A DNA stretch of 64,000 nucleotides from Clostridia bacterium (GCA_017626305.1 JAGAIW010000048.1:36777-100776), one strand, 5' to 3'; shown: positions 35,005 through 45,095, counted from the first letter of the stretch. Numbers and translations are program-made. Notes: generated from the letters alone by a model not told the origin.

Positions 35005-36675
35005 ATGAAAAACAAATGGGTGAAAATTCTTTCTACGGTAATGGCTTGCGGCATGCTGCTTAGCGCGACGGCTTGCGGCGGTACGGATTCCAGCAGCGCG
35101 GGGATTCAGCTGGACGTTCCTACGGGCGGCAATCCCGACGCAGCGCAAACGCTGGATATCTATTTGCTGTATAAAGGCTACGGCGACGCATGGTTGAAGG
35201 AAACGATTAACAACTTCGCCAAGCAAACGTGGGTACGCGACAAATACCCTGAATTTTCGGTGAACTACACCTTCGACGCCGTAGACGCTACCGCGTCGCA
35301 AAAGCTGACGGCTGGCGCGGCAATCAATAAATACGATTTGATTTTTGGCGTCAATTTGCAGGGCAGCGAAAACTCCGGCTTGCTCGCCGATTTGACGGAT
35401 AGCGTATTTTTGACGGACGTTCCCGGGGAAACGGGCAAAAAGGTTATCGATAAAGTGCCGCAAATGTTCTTAAACCGTATCCGCAACGCCAAGGCAGAGC
35501 CGCGCGCTGACGGAAACGATACGTATATGGTAGTACCCTATTTCAAGGGCTACTTCGGTATGCTGTACAATGCGGATTTGCTCACGCAAATGCAGTTGGA
35601 TTTGCCTTTGACCACCGATCAATTCTTGGAAGTAGCGGCGCAAATTAAGACGAAGAAATACAGCAGCGCGGTGGGCAATAACCTTACCGACGTTATCAAC
35701 AACAACGCAGGAGATAACTACTGGCGCGGCGCATACGATATTTGGTGGAGTCAGTACGAAGGTATTGAAGGGGTAGAAAACTTCTACGAAGGATATGACG
35801 AAGCGGAAGAAATGTACGGTTCGGTAAAGGTACTTGACCAAAAGGGCAGAAAGGCGTCTTTGGAAGTCATTGAAGATATCCTTACGCAGTACAGTTACAG
35901 CAAAGCCAACGACGGTAACTTCAAATCGGCGCAAACGGCGTTTTTGATGGGAGACGGCGTATTCCACTTCAACGGCGACTACTTCGCAACCGAAATGCAA
36001 ACGGAAATCAATACCTTGAAGACGAATAACAATATCAGCTATGATATCCGTTATATGAAGATGCCCGTTATCTCGTCGATTATCGAAAGAACGCCCACCA
36101 TTCAATCGGATGCGGCTCTTCGCGCCGTCGTACAAGAAATAGACGAAAATAAAGCTTGGGCGGATTCCACGGCGAAGACGAACGGCGTTTCCAAAGCCGA
36201 TTACGCCATCATTACCGAAGCGCGCGGTATCTCGGGTTCAAGCGTAGCAGGCGGACACGCAGCGGTCATTCCTTCGTATGCGGCAGGTAAAGCGGTAGCG
36301 GCGGACTTCTTGCGTTACATGTACACCGACGAAGCCATTAAAAACTTCACCAAGGCAAGCGGTGGTATCATGTTCCCTTCGACCTACGATATTTTGAACG
36401 ACACGGAAGTTATGGAATACGTACAGCCTATCCATAAGTCCAAGATGATCAACATGCAAGGCACGTCGAATTGCCCGTTCGTATACATGGTATCGGCGGC
36501 GTCCACGACGCTTGGCAAGGGCGGCTTGGAAAGCTTGTATTACCCCGGTAAGTTTGAAGTCAACTTCCAGCTTGACGAAGAAGACAGACAGTCGGCGGCG
36601 GATATTTTAAAAGCCGAAAAAGACCATTGGAACGTTTCTACGTGGAATCAAATGGTAGCGGCGTCGGGTTCTTAA
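35005..36675 (+). CDS. ABC transporter extracellular solute-binding lipoprotein
   Basis: A 556-residue lipoprotein with signal peptide and lipobox SATAC (Cys about 24), then a short Ser-rich linker. The rest has the length and layout of large family 1 solute-binding proteins of the LplA type (about 500-560). It presents an oligosaccharide to the two permeases just upstream. Ligand unknown. AAGGAGATATAA precedes the ATG. Confidence 0.88.
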   Translation: MKNKWVKILSTVMACGMLLSATACGGTDSSSAGIQLDVPTGGNPDAAQTLDIYLLYKGYGDAWLKETINNFAKQTWVRDKYPEFSVNYTFDAVDATASQKLTAGAAINKYDLIFGVNLQGSENSGLLADLTDSVFLTDVPGETGKKVIDKVPQMFLNRIRNAKAEPRADGNDTYMVVPYFKGYFGMLYNADLLTQMQLDLPLTTDQFLEVAAQIKTKKYSSAVGNNLTDVINNNAGDNYWRGAYDIWWSQYEGIEGVENFYEGYDEAEEMYGSVKVLDQKGRKASLEVIEDILTQYSYSKANDGNFKSAQTAFLMGDGVFHFNGDYFATEMQTEINTLKTNNNISYDIRYMKMPVISSIIERTPTIQSDAALRAVVQEIDENKAWADSTAKTNGVSKADYAIITEARGISGSSVAGGHAAVIPSYAAGKAVAADFLRYMYTDEAIKNFTKASGGIMFPSTYDILNDTEVMEYVQPIHKSKMINMQGTSNCPFVYMVSAASTTLGKGGLESLYYPGKFEVNFQLDEEDRQSAADILKAEKDHWNVSTWNQMVAASGS

Positions 36676-36700
36676 TTTGGGACAATAAGGAGAAAATGGA

Positions 36701-39241
36701 ATGAAATTCAAAAAGACGGGAAAAGCAGTCGCGCTTGGCTTGGCGGCGATAAGCGTAGCGGCGTTCGTGGGGAGTAATATTCCTACGCAAAACGTCGTTT
36801 CGGCGTACGCAACGGCAAGCGAAGTAGAGTTTTGGGGTACGTATTCTTCGAAAAAAATACTGCAAAACAAAGTGACGATTTACGACGACTTGAAACAGGC
36901 GGCGGTGGTGGACGTTTCCGCTATCGGCGGCGAAGAAGAAGCGACGCAAATCATCATGACGTCGGGGGATAAGGCGGTAAAGGAATACGACCTTATATTA
37001 TCCGATCTCACAGGCGAAAACGGCGCGAAATTTTCCAAAGAAAATATTAAAATTTATCACGAACGGTACATTTACGTAGGGCAAGGCGCGGAATACTACA
37101 CCGAAACGGGGTATTATCCCGACTGTCTTGTACCCTTTGAAAACGTGAAAAAGGTAGGCGAAACGGGCTTTGCGGCGAAGAACAACCAAGGCTTGTACGT
37201 CAGTTTCCAAGTACCGCAGGACCAAGCGGCAGGAGTATACACGGGCTCGTTTGACGTCGTTATCGGTGGCGAAACCAAACAAATCCCTATAACCTTACGC
37301 GTCGTCAACGGCTTTATCACCGAAGAAACGCACGTGTTTAGCTCTTTCTTGAACGAGTGGTATTTTTATCGTGGAGAGCTGGACACCACCGAAGAAATGT
37401 ACGACGCTTACAATCAAAAGCTGTTTGATTACCGCTTAGGCTGTAACAACGTTACTACCTATCATACGGACGTCGATTACTATGCCGAAAAGGTATGCGA
37501 GTACGCGAAAAATCCCAAGTGTCCCAGCTATAATATCCGTTATTATACGACGAATTACGAAGGCAGCGGAAAGGTACTCAACGGCAGAGAGCTCAACTGT
37601 AAGATTTCTTACGACGTAGATAAGCTGTTGCTCTATTTTAGAAAGATTGCCTATAAAGGCTTGGAAGAAAACGTCGACCCGTTCAAAAAAGCGTTTATTT
37701 ACGGCTACGACGAACCTGACCTTGGTTTGGGCGTACAGCGCGCAACGGTATATACCAAAGAATGGGCGTATATCGTCAAACAATGTCAGGAAATGATGGC
37801 GGAAGAATTGCTTGCCGATACGACGGTGGAAAATAGAGAATTGCTGGAACAAATCGTTGAAAGCTTGCTGGATGTTCCGCACTTGATTTTATCGTCGACG
37901 TTCTTGAATAACGATTTTGATTTGACGGTAGAAAACGCGGTGTACGGCCCTGAATTCCAGCACTTGGAAAGCCAAGGCGCGCGCGATAAATACCGTCTTG
38001 GACCTGACAACGATTTGTGGTGGTACGGCTGCGTCGAGCCCGACTATCCGTATCCCACCTATCATATCGACGACACGGTGCTTTCCGCTCGTTTGGAATC
38101 TTGGATGAAAGCGGACTACGACATTCAAGGGAATTTGTACTGGGCGACCTGCTTGTACAGCGAACCGTCCGCAGGCAGCGAAGCCATGGTGTATCCCGAA
38201 GATTTTTACAGCGGAAACGCGGCGCGCTGTCTCTCCACCAACGGCGAAGGGTTCTTGTTCTACCCCGGGAAGAAATACGGCATTTACGGGCCCGTTCCGT
38301 CCTTGCGTTTAGAGCAAATCCGCGACGGCTTGGAAGAATATGAAATGATTATCAAGATGTCGCAAATCTATGCGTCGGTAGGTAACGGTTACAGCGAAGA
38401 TAGCATTATGCGGTATATCTACGACACCGTATATTCGGGCACGAAGGTAAGCACGACTTCCGAAAACTTTGAGCAGGCGCGCGCAAAGCTTTTGGACTTG
38501 TTCGAGCTTGCCAGCAGCAAAGCGCAGGTATGCGTGACGGACGTACAAGAAGTTTCGGGCGGCTATGCCTTCCAAGTATACGCCAACAGCGGCTATACGC
38601 TCAAACAGGCAGGCGCGGAAATTACGCAAAAGACGGCGGTAAACGGCGGCTTTATCTATACGGTAAATATCCGTTTGGATCAAGGCGAACAGCTGGATTT
38701 GTCCGTAGAAGTAGACGGCAAAACGTATTCGGTTACCATGAGCTTTGGTTCTTCGGCAACCGCTTACGACGCGGCGTACGTATTTGAAAACGAAATTATC
38801 GCAACGAGAAACGTACCCGTCACGACGGAGCTCGTCGACGCGACGACGGTCAATAGCCAAGCGGCGGCAACGGAAAAATATATCCGCTTGCATTTGGCGG
38901 AAGCGACGACGTCCGCGCAAGACTTCTTGCTGGTTGACGACAGCATTATCAAGGCGTTGGATAAGACGGTAGATAAATTCACCGTACGTATTTATAACGC
39001 GTCGGCGGATACGCTCAGCGGTCAGCTGCTCATGAAGTACGGTAAAAACTTAAAGACGTTCTCTAAATATGCGGATATCGAAATCAAACCCGGTATGAAC
39101 GTATTCTCTATCAATAACTTCGCAGGGTTTAGATGGAGCGATATCAAATATATCGACAGCGTGCGCGTGATGGTCGGCGAAAAGGGTGACGCGGCAAGAG
39201 ATTGCCTGTACTTCGTCGATATGAGCGTCTATAAAAAGTAA
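36701..39241 (+). CDS. Secreted DUF4091-type protein, possible glycoside hydrolase
   Basis: An 846-residue protein with an N-terminal signal peptide (cleavage near ASA/YA, about residues 30-38; no lipobox Cys). The middle carries the DUF4091 pattern: GYDEPDLG in a TIM-barrel-like region, WWYGCVEPDYPYPTYHIDDTVLSARLESWMKADYDIQGNLYWATC, then FYPGKKYGIYGPVPSLRLEQIRDGLEEYEMI. Flanking beta domains are at both ends. DUF4091 proteins are linked to glycan degradation and may be glycosidases with Glu or Asp catalysts near GYDEPD, but activity here is inferred. Confidence 0.8.
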   Translation: MKFKKTGKAVALGLAAISVAAFVGSNIPTQNVVSAYATASEVEFWGTYSSKKILQNKVTIYDDLKQAAVVDVSAIGGEEEATQIIMTSGDKAVKEYDLILSDLTGENGAKFSKENIKIYHERYIYVGQGAEYYTETGYYPDCLVPFENVKKVGETGFAAKNNQGLYVSFQVPQDQAAGVYTGSFDVVIGGETKQIPITLRVVNGFITEETHVFSSFLNEWYFYRGELDTTEEMYDAYNQKLFDYRLGCNNVTTYHTDVDYYAEKVCEYAKNPKCPSYNIRYYTTNYEGSGKVLNGRELNCKISYDVDKLLLYFRKIAYKGLEENVDPFKKAFIYGYDEPDLGLGVQRATVYTKEWAYIVKQCQEMMAEELLADTTVENRELLEQIVESLLDVPHLILSSTFLNNDFDLTVENAVYGPEFQHLESQGARDKYRLGPDNDLWWYGCVEPDYPYPTYHIDDTVLSARLESWMKADYDIQGNLYWATCLYSEPSAGSEAMVYPEDFYSGNAARCLSTNGEGFLFYPGKKYGIYGPVPSLRLEQIRDGLEEYEMIIKMSQIYASVGNGYSEDSIMRYIYDTVYSGTKVSTTSENFEQARAKLLDLFELASSKAQVCVTDVQEVSGGYAFQVYANSGYTLKQAGAEITQKTAVNGGFIYTVNIRLDQGEQLDLSVEVDGKTYSVTMSFGSSATAYDAAYVFENEIIATRNVPVTTELVDATTVNSQAAATEKYIRLHLAEATTSAQDFLLVDDSIIKALDKTVDKFTVRIYNASADTLSGQLLMKYGKNLKTFSKYADIEIKPGMNVFSINNFAGFRWSDIKYIDSVRVMVGEKGDAARDCLYFVDMSVYKK

Positions 39242-39251
39242 GGGGGGGGGG
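39242..39251 (+). repeat. Homopolymer G10 tract in a ribosome-binding region
   Basis: Ten G bases start directly after the DUF4091 stop and end 10 bp before the next ATG, where the Shine-Dalgarno site should be. The length makes slippage likely, which could tune translation of the lipoprotein downstream. Confidence 0.8.
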
Positions 39252-39261
39252 AAAAAAGCGT

Positions 39262-40590
39262 ATGTTAAAAAAATGGAAAGCTTTACTTTTGGCAGGCGTT
39301 TTGACACTTAGCTTGGGCGCGGGCGTGGCTTGCGGCGGTGCGGATAGCAGCAGCTCGTCTACGGGAGATAGCTCTTCCGTAGAAAGCACTCTAACCCCTA
39401 CGCTTACGGAAGACGGCAAAACGCTGATGAACGGGTTTGAAGTATTCGATAGAGATATCCAACTCATTCGTTTGATTGACAACTTCGGTCGAGTAGACGA
39501 CAACACCGATACGGCGTTTGTCCGTACGGGGGAACATTCCTTGAAGATTAACGCTTTGGGCAATAGATTACATTCGGCAAATCCGTACTTCTTATTGCCC
39601 ACGACGTCTATTCGTTTTCCCGAAGTGTCGTTTGGCGATTTTTCCAAGGTAGACACCCTGTCCATGTGGTTCTATAACAACGAAGAAGAAAACGTCAACG
39701 TCGGCGTCGGGTTTGGTACGGGCGTGCTTTCGTTAAGCGCGTCGGACAGACGCGACCATATCAAAAAGACCTGCGTGGAATATTATACCTTATCGCACGG
39801 TTGGAATTACGTAGAATATGGGGTCGACCCTGCGTATTTGTCCTTGCAGGGCTTGGATATCGCGGAAGTGTACGGCGTGGTTGTGGAATTTGATTACGTG
39901 CAAAGCCACAAGCTTGCCGACAGCCCCGAAGTGTATTTGGACGACGTATGCTTGACGTACGTGGAAGAACCCAAATCCATGACGCTGGATATCACCGTGA
40001 AATCGGGTACGACGGTGGACGGAAATACGTACTGGTCGATTGCCGACTTTGAAAACCCGAAAGAAACGTATTATATGTATTACGGCTATTCGCATATCGC
40101 TACGCCGCACTCGGCGTTCCCGATTCTGAAAACGGTATTTGCAGGGGATTATAACACGATTGCAAAGAGCGGTACGCAGGCGTTGCTTGTGGGCAAGAAG
40201 TCGGGCGGAACGGACTACGGTTGGCCGTCGCTGTGCTTGCACGCGGACGTTATGAAGGCGGTGTTTGATGCAATCGGCGACGATATTTATCAAAATCCTG
40301 ATAAGTACGCGTTTAAAGTGGATATCTATAACGCAAGCAAGTACGACGGTGGGTTTACCATTGAATTCCAAGGCGCGAAAACGTGGGATGCGCCTTCGAT
40401 AAAGGCGGGACAATGGTACACCTATTCGACGACGATCGGTAGAATTAACGGTAAAAAGACGGGCGAAAAGGCGTACACCGAACAAATCGGCTACGTAAAC
40501 TTCCTGTGGAGTAGATACAACACGGACGCCGACCGCGCGGATAGACCGTTCCTATTCGATAATATCCGTATCGAAAAAATTGCGGAATAA
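39262..40590 (+). CDS. Secreted lipoprotein with two beta-sandwich domains
   Basis: A 442-residue lipoprotein with lipobox AGVAC (Cys about 24) and a Ser-rich linker (DSSSSSTGDSSSVES). Two similar regions follow, each with the pattern of carbohydrate-binding jelly rolls (about residues 50-230 with RTGEHSLKINALGNRLHSANPYF, and about 235-440 with KSGTQALLVGKKSGGTDYGWPSL). It is probably a surface glycan binder for the operon. Its ribosome region is the G10 tract, so it may be variably expressed. Confidence 0.7.
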   Translation: MLKKWKALLLAGVLTLSLGAGVACGGADSSSSSTGDSSSVESTLTPTLTEDGKTLMNGFEVFDRDIQLIRLIDNFGRVDDNTDTAFVRTGEHSLKINALGNRLHSANPYFLLPTTSIRFPEVSFGDFSKVDTLSMWFYNNEEENVNVGVGFGTGVLSLSASDRRDHIKKTCVEYYTLSHGWNYVEYGVDPAYLSLQGLDIAEVYGVVVEFDYVQSHKLADSPEVYLDDVCLTYVEEPKSMTLDITVKSGTTVDGNTYWSIADFENPKETYYMYYGYSHIATPHSAFPILKTVFAGDYNTIAKSGTQALLVGKKSGGTDYGWPSLCLHADVMKAVFDAIGDDIYQNPDKYAFKVDIYNASKYDGGFTIEFQGAKTWDAPSIKAGQWYTYSTTIGRINGKKTGEKAYTEQIGYVNFLWSRYNTDADRADRPFLFDNIRIEKIAE

Positions 40591-40604
40591 GGGGGGATAG
40601 AAGT

Positions 40605-42947
40605 ATGAAAAGAAAGACTTTAAGAAATCTCCTTGCCGTGGCGGCGCTCCTTTGCGTAGGGCTTGGGGCGGCGGCTTGCGGCGGTAACGACAGTAGTAGC
40701 AGTAGTAGTCAAGATTCTTCGTCGGAAAGCTCGTCCGTGGTAAAAATCACCTTGGAGAATTTTGAAAACGAAAGCAAGGACGTGGGCTACGGCGAGAAAT
40801 ACGAATTAGAGCTGCAAGCTATCGACACCGACGGGAAGTATCAGGCGTTGTCGGCAACGGTAACCAAGACGGACGGTACGCCCGTGGACGTTACCAACGG
40901 CAAATTCGTCGTAGACGATAAACAGGGATATATCGTAACGTATTCCTTTACGTCCGCAGGCGAAACGGTCACTAAGACGGTGACGCTCAACGTCAAAGCG
41001 TTGAAAAAACCCGTCGTGCATTTAGACGGTTCGCTTAGCGTGGTGCTGCTTGGAGATAGCTGTACTTTACCCACGGCGACGGTATACGATTACTTCGACG
41101 GGGACTTGACGGCGCAAATCGAAGTGTATAAAAAAGGCGAAAGCACCGATTTAAAAATGGAGTATAACACCGCCGACGGTACGTTTACCGCCACCGAAGA
41201 AGGGGACTATTACGTTTCCTATACGGCAACGAATTCCGCGGATACGACGGAAAGCAGACAGGTGGACTTCTACGTGCGCAAGCCCGTATTTATCAATGAA
41301 GAAAGCACGGACGCGCTTGTCGTAGAGCCGACCACGACGATTGCGTATAACAGAAGTATTTCGGGGGTTACTTTGGTGGAAAGCGGCGCGGAAAGCGTTA
41401 CTGCTGACTTCACGGGCGGATACACGGGCGACGCCGTACGTATTCCCATGTGGACGAACCCGAGTTTCTTCTTCGATAAACCGTGTTCGGATAAAGAGCT
41501 TGCGGATATGGTTACGGTATATAACACCGTTTCCCTTTGGGTGGCGATAGACGGTATTCAAAGCGGTACGATTTTGTTGCTTTCCAACGGTGAAAATCAA
41601 ACGTTCGTCAACGCGGCGTGCAACGGAACGTATCGGCTTAACCATACCATGCAAAAACAATGGTTTAAGTTTAGCCTGCCCCTTTCGGAATATATCCGTT
41701 TGTTACAGGTATACAGCGGTAATACGTGTAACCTGTTCAGAAGTTATTTGGAAGTCGTATTCCCCGATACCAACGGAAACGGAACGTTTGAAGAAAGCGA
41801 GCGCGGCGCGTTCTATATCGGCGCGTTAGAGTTTTCCTATCAACCGCCCCAGCTTTTGACGATGGACGCTACTTCCCACTCGGCGGTGGCAAATCCCGAC
41901 GTGGCGGGTACGTACGTGGCAAACGGCGCGGAAAGCGAGCTTGCCGATTTTACGGGCGGTTATACGGGGAATGCCAAGCGCTTTGCAGGGAAATGGACGA
42001 ATAGAACCTTCCGTTTGAAAAACGCGTATACGGTAGAGCAGTTAAAACAAATCAAAAAGCTTTATAACAGCGTAACCGTTTGGTTTGCGGTGGATAATAT
42101 CGCAAGCGGCACAATGACGTTGTTCTCGTCTTGGACGAGCGACGATAAGTCGACGACGGTGGATTATCTTTCGGGCAAAGCAAAATGTCCCGACGGTAAG
42201 ACGGGCGGCTTTACCAAAGAAGAAAACGGCGCTTGGAATAAATGGGTAGTGGATATCGACGACTATATCGCGCTTGCCACCGCCGCCGACGGCGTAACGG
42301 CAAACGAATATATCTATTTGTTCTATACGTATAATCAAAGCTTGGTTGCGCAAGACGGAAAGGAAATTTACGTATACGTAGGGGATATTGCGTTTGCAAA
42401 CGTGGATATCACCGATTATCCCAACCTTGTCAAAATGACCCAAAGTACCCACACCAAGGTGTATAATAACGACGTAAAAACGCAGTCGTATATCACCGCG
42501 GCGGAACTTGCAACGCTGCATATCGCAGGAGAGTATGCGGGCAACGCTACCCGTTTTCAGCTTATCGGTTCGGCAGTTACCAACAGCGGCTATCGTTTTA
42601 ATAACGAGTATACGACGGAAGAGCTGAATAAGTTCAAAACCAAGTATAACAGCGTTTCTATGTGGGTTGCCATGACGGGGATTACCAGTAAAACGGTTTC
42701 TATCAATAAAAACGGCATGGATAATCACTTCTCTACGGTGGGGAAAGCGGTAGAATTTACCACGACGCCCACTTGGCAAAAGCTCACCGTTACAATCGAC
42801 GAATATATGACTATGTTGGCGGCAAACGACAACAAGTACTGCTCGTTGATGGCAACGGCAAGCTGGAACGGCGCTACGTTTGACGAAAACGGGGTATACC
42901 TGTATTTTGGGGATATCTATTTTGAAAACGTACAGGCGCAAGCGTAA
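40605..42947 (+). CDS. Secreted lipoprotein with Ig-like domain and three repeat modules
   Basis: A 780-residue lipoprotein with lipobox GAAAC (Cys about 25) and a Ser-rich linker. An Ig/HYR-like pair covers about residues 45-215 (TVYDYFDGDLTAQIEVY...EEGDYYVSYTATNS). Three copies of a module follow, at about residues 220-410, 415-600 and 605-780. Each has ADFTGGY(T/A)G-A.RF, then YNSVTVWFAVDNIASGT or a relative, and ends with YVGDIAF or YFGDIYF. The module recurs in the next two secreted proteins. It probably binds a glycan on the cell surface; the family is not recognised by name. Confidence 0.75.
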   Translation: MKRKTLRNLLAVAALLCVGLGAAACGGNDSSSSSSQDSSSESSSVVKITLENFENESKDVGYGEKYELELQAIDTDGKYQALSATVTKTDGTPVDVTNGKFVVDDKQGYIVTYSFTSAGETVTKTVTLNVKALKKPVVHLDGSLSVVLLGDSCTLPTATVYDYFDGDLTAQIEVYKKGESTDLKMEYNTADGTFTATEEGDYYVSYTATNSADTTESRQVDFYVRKPVFINEESTDALVVEPTTTIAYNRSISGVTLVESGAESVTADFTGGYTGDAVRIPMWTNPSFFFDKPCSDKELADMVTVYNTVSLWVAIDGIQSGTILLLSNGENQTFVNAACNGTYRLNHTMQKQWFKFSLPLSEYIRLLQVYSGNTCNLFRSYLEVVFPDTNGNGTFEESERGAFYIGALEFSYQPPQLLTMDATSHSAVANPDVAGTYVANGAESELADFTGGYTGNAKRFAGKWTNRTFRLKNAYTVEQLKQIKKLYNSVTVWFAVDNIASGTMTLFSSWTSDDKSTTVDYLSGKAKCPDGKTGGFTKEENGAWNKWVVDIDDYIALATAADGVTANEYIYLFYTYNQSLVAQDGKEIYVYVGDIAFANVDITDYPNLVKMTQSTHTKVYNNDVKTQSYITAAELATLHIAGEYAGNATRFQLIGSAVTNSGYRFNNEYTTEELNKFKTKYNSVSMWVAMTGITSKTVSINKNGMDNHFSTVGKAVEFTTTPTWQKLTVTIDEYMTMLAANDNKYCSLMATASWNGATFDENGVYLYFGDIYFENVQAQA

Positions 42948-42962
42948 CTTTACGGCAGTAAT

Positions 42963-42999
42963 CCTTATCCTGTCGTTGATGCGAGACGGCAGGATAAGG
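42963..42999 (+). terminator. Hairpin after the three-module lipoprotein, terminator-like
   Basis: Stem CCTTATCCTGTCG / CGGCAGGATAAGG (42963-42975, 42987-42999, one G-U) with no strong U-run after it. A smaller hairpin GCTCC/GGAGC follows at 43019-43034, just upstream of the small peptide gene. It may stabilise mRNA or partly terminate. Confidence 0.5.
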
Positions 43000-43048
43000 G
43001 CGGTATAAAAATATAAAAGCTCCTAAGGGGGAGCAACAGGAGGTTTTT

Positions 43049-43192
43049 ATGCAAAAAGAGTACTTATCACCCACGTTACAAGTGATTGTAACGTACGACG
43101 CCGACGTGCTTACTTCGTCCTTGTTGGGCGTAGACGACGGCGTGTTCACGAAGGACCACCTTATCGAAGGCTGGTCGGATGCATGGAATTAA
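43049..43192 (+). CDS. 47-residue peptide, unknown function
   Basis: A small gene with excellent AGGAGG (43038-43043) 5 bp before ATG and an in-frame stop at 43192. It is MQKEYLSPTLQVIVTYDADVLTSS-type at the start and ends EGWSDAWN. It is acidic and has no signal peptide or cysteine. It overlaps no other gene (the following start is 43206). It resembles a broad class of short peptides (K-Y-x-P-x-x-x-V-I...D-V-L/I-T-T/S-S) seen beside surface-protein genes in Clostridia, from memory; no function is known to me. Confidence 0.6.
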   Translation: MQKEYLSPTLQVIVTYDADVLTSSLLGVDDGVFTKDHLIEGWSDAWN

Positions 43193-43205
43193 GGAGGGCA
43201 AGAAA

Positions 43206-45095
43206 ATGAAAAAGAGAAAGAGTTTATTGACGGTACTTGGTACTTGTACGGTAGCTTGTCTTGCAAGCGCGTTTGCGCTGTTGCCCGTTAATGCCACGCA
43301 AGCGGCTGCGGACGATAAAATTGCGGTGACCAACGTGCTTATGGAAGAAGGCGCGTACGTGCGTTTAGGAAATGAAAGCACCAACCAAACGTATGCGGTA
43401 AAAAGCGGCTTACGCTTTGTAATGTTTGTCAACAAAGCGTACTACGACGGCTTGGTTAGCGCAGGTAAGACGGTAGAAGTCGGCATGTACGTAGCGCACG
43501 AAAACTTTTACGACGCGGCAAAAGACAACGCCGACCTTTCGGACGAAAATTCTATCCCTGCATACAGCCGTCACGTGGTTATGCAAAACTTTGACGTGGT
43601 AACCAGCGACGTTACGACGGAAGAAGTATACGAATTTGCGGTTGTACAGCCCGATATCGACGTGAAAGATTACGGCGATCAGCTTTCCGCAAACGGCTAC
43701 ATTAAAGTAGACGGCGCGTATACCTTTGCGTCTAACGTACAAACGCGTTCTATTGCGCAAACGGCAAGCAACGCGCTTTTGGCAGGCGAAACCAACGACG
43801 GTTTGAAAGCGTTTGTCGACGGCGTCGTTACCGAAGACAACTTCGCCATTGAAAACACGACGGTGAAAACCGACCTTTACAAAACGGCGCAGCCTTCGCT
43901 TGGCGAAATTACTTTGCCTGCAAACGTAACGCCCATTTGGACGAGCAGCGATACAGACGTCGTCGCGGTGGACGCGCAAGGTAACCTTACGCGCGGCACG
44001 AAGACGGGTACGGCAACGATTACGGCTACGCTGGGTACGAAGACGAAAACGGCTACCGTTTCCGTAACCGACCCCGCTCCGCTTATCGTAGACGAAGACT
44101 ATAAAACCGTTTTGAATAACAACGACGTTCCGTCCGAATATTTAACGGCGGAAGAAGTTGCGTTGGAAGGCATTGAAGGCGACTATGCAGGCGCGGCGGT
44201 TCGTTTTAATATCAAAGCGGCTACGACGAACAGCGGTTATAATTTTACGAATACGTACACGGCAGAAGAAATCGCGGCTATCAAAGAAGAGTATGCCCGA
44301 GTAACCATGTGGGTTGCGGTAAAGGGTATTTTAACGAAGAGCTTGAATATGAACAGCAATATTCCCAACTTGATTGCAAAAGCGGGTTGTACGGGTTTTG
44401 GTACGGTGGCTACGTGGCAAAAGCTGTCCATTAGCATTGACGATTACGTTGCATTCTTGAATGGACAAACGACGTGCGTCTTTGCGGCAACGGCAAATTG
44501 GAGCGCGGCTACGTACGACGAAAACGTTTATTTCTACGTCAGCGACGTGAAGTTTGAAGTTTTCTACGACGAATACATCTTTAACGCAACGCCGTCGACT
44601 TACTTGAATATCGTCAACAACGATATAGCAGACCCTTTCCAGTCGTACATTAGCGAAGCTGAGTTAGCGGCTTTGAATATCGTGGGAGATTATAAAGGCT
44701 CTGCAACGAAGATCGATATTACTAATGCGAAATCGAACGGTAGCTATAAGGTTCTTAATTCGTATACGGCTGAACAGCTTGCGATTATCGCGCAAAAATA
44801 TAACAGCGTAACCATGTGGGTGGCTGTAACGGGTGTTACAAGTGCGTCACTTGGTATCAATAAGGGGAGTTACCCTAATCATTTCACGACGGTAGCTAGT
44901 GCGGCGAGCTTTGGCGTAACGCCGACGTGGCAAAAATTGACCGTGACTATCGATCAATATATCTCTATGTTGGCTGCGAATAACTACACGCATTGTTCGT
45001 TGGTTGCAACGGCGGACTGGAATGGCGGTAAGTATAGCGAAGACGGCGTATTTATGTACTTTGGGGATATCTATTTCGAAAATATTACGGCGTAA
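43206..45095 (+). CDS. Secreted protein with Big2-like domain and two repeat modules
   Basis: A 629-residue protein with a signal peptide (KRKSLLTVLGTCTVACLASAFALLPVNATQA, cleavage near ATQA; no obvious lipobox). An N-terminal domain about 35-210 contains MEEGAYVRLGNES and SGLRFVMFVNKAYYDGLVSAGKTVEVG, a domain I have seen in gut-Clostridia surface proteins but cannot name. A Big2-like Ig domain (PIWTSSDTDVVAVDAQGNLTRGTKTGTATITATLG) covers about 245-295. Two copies of the repeat module follow (about 300-460 and 465-629). The ATG at 43206 has AAGGAGGG upstream; the ATG at 43179 is inside the 47-residue peptide gene. Confidence 0.75.
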   Translation: MKKRKSLLTVLGTCTVACLASAFALLPVNATQAAADDKIAVTNVLMEEGAYVRLGNESTNQTYAVKSGLRFVMFVNKAYYDGLVSAGKTVEVGMYVAHENFYDAAKDNADLSDENSIPAYSRHVVMQNFDVVTSDVTTEEVYEFAVVQPDIDVKDYGDQLSANGYIKVDGAYTFASNVQTRSIAQTASNALLAGETNDGLKAFVDGVVTEDNFAIENTTVKTDLYKTAQPSLGEITLPANVTPIWTSSDTDVVAVDAQGNLTRGTKTGTATITATLGTKTKTATVSVTDPAPLIVDEDYKTVLNNNDVPSEYLTAEEVALEGIEGDYAGAAVRFNIKAATTNSGYNFTNTYTAEEIAAIKEEYARVTMWVAVKGILTKSLNMNSNIPNLIAKAGCTGFGTVATWQKLSISIDDYVAFLNGQTTCVFAATANWSAATYDENVYFYVSDVKFEVFYDEYIFNATPSTYLNIVNNDIADPFQSYISEAELAALNIVGDYKGSATKIDITNAKSNGSYKVLNSYTAEQLAIIAQKYNSVTMWVAVTGVTSASLGINKGSYPNHFTTVASAASFGVTPTWQKLTVTIDQYISMLAANNYTHCSLVATADWNGGKYSEDGVFMYFGDIYFENITA

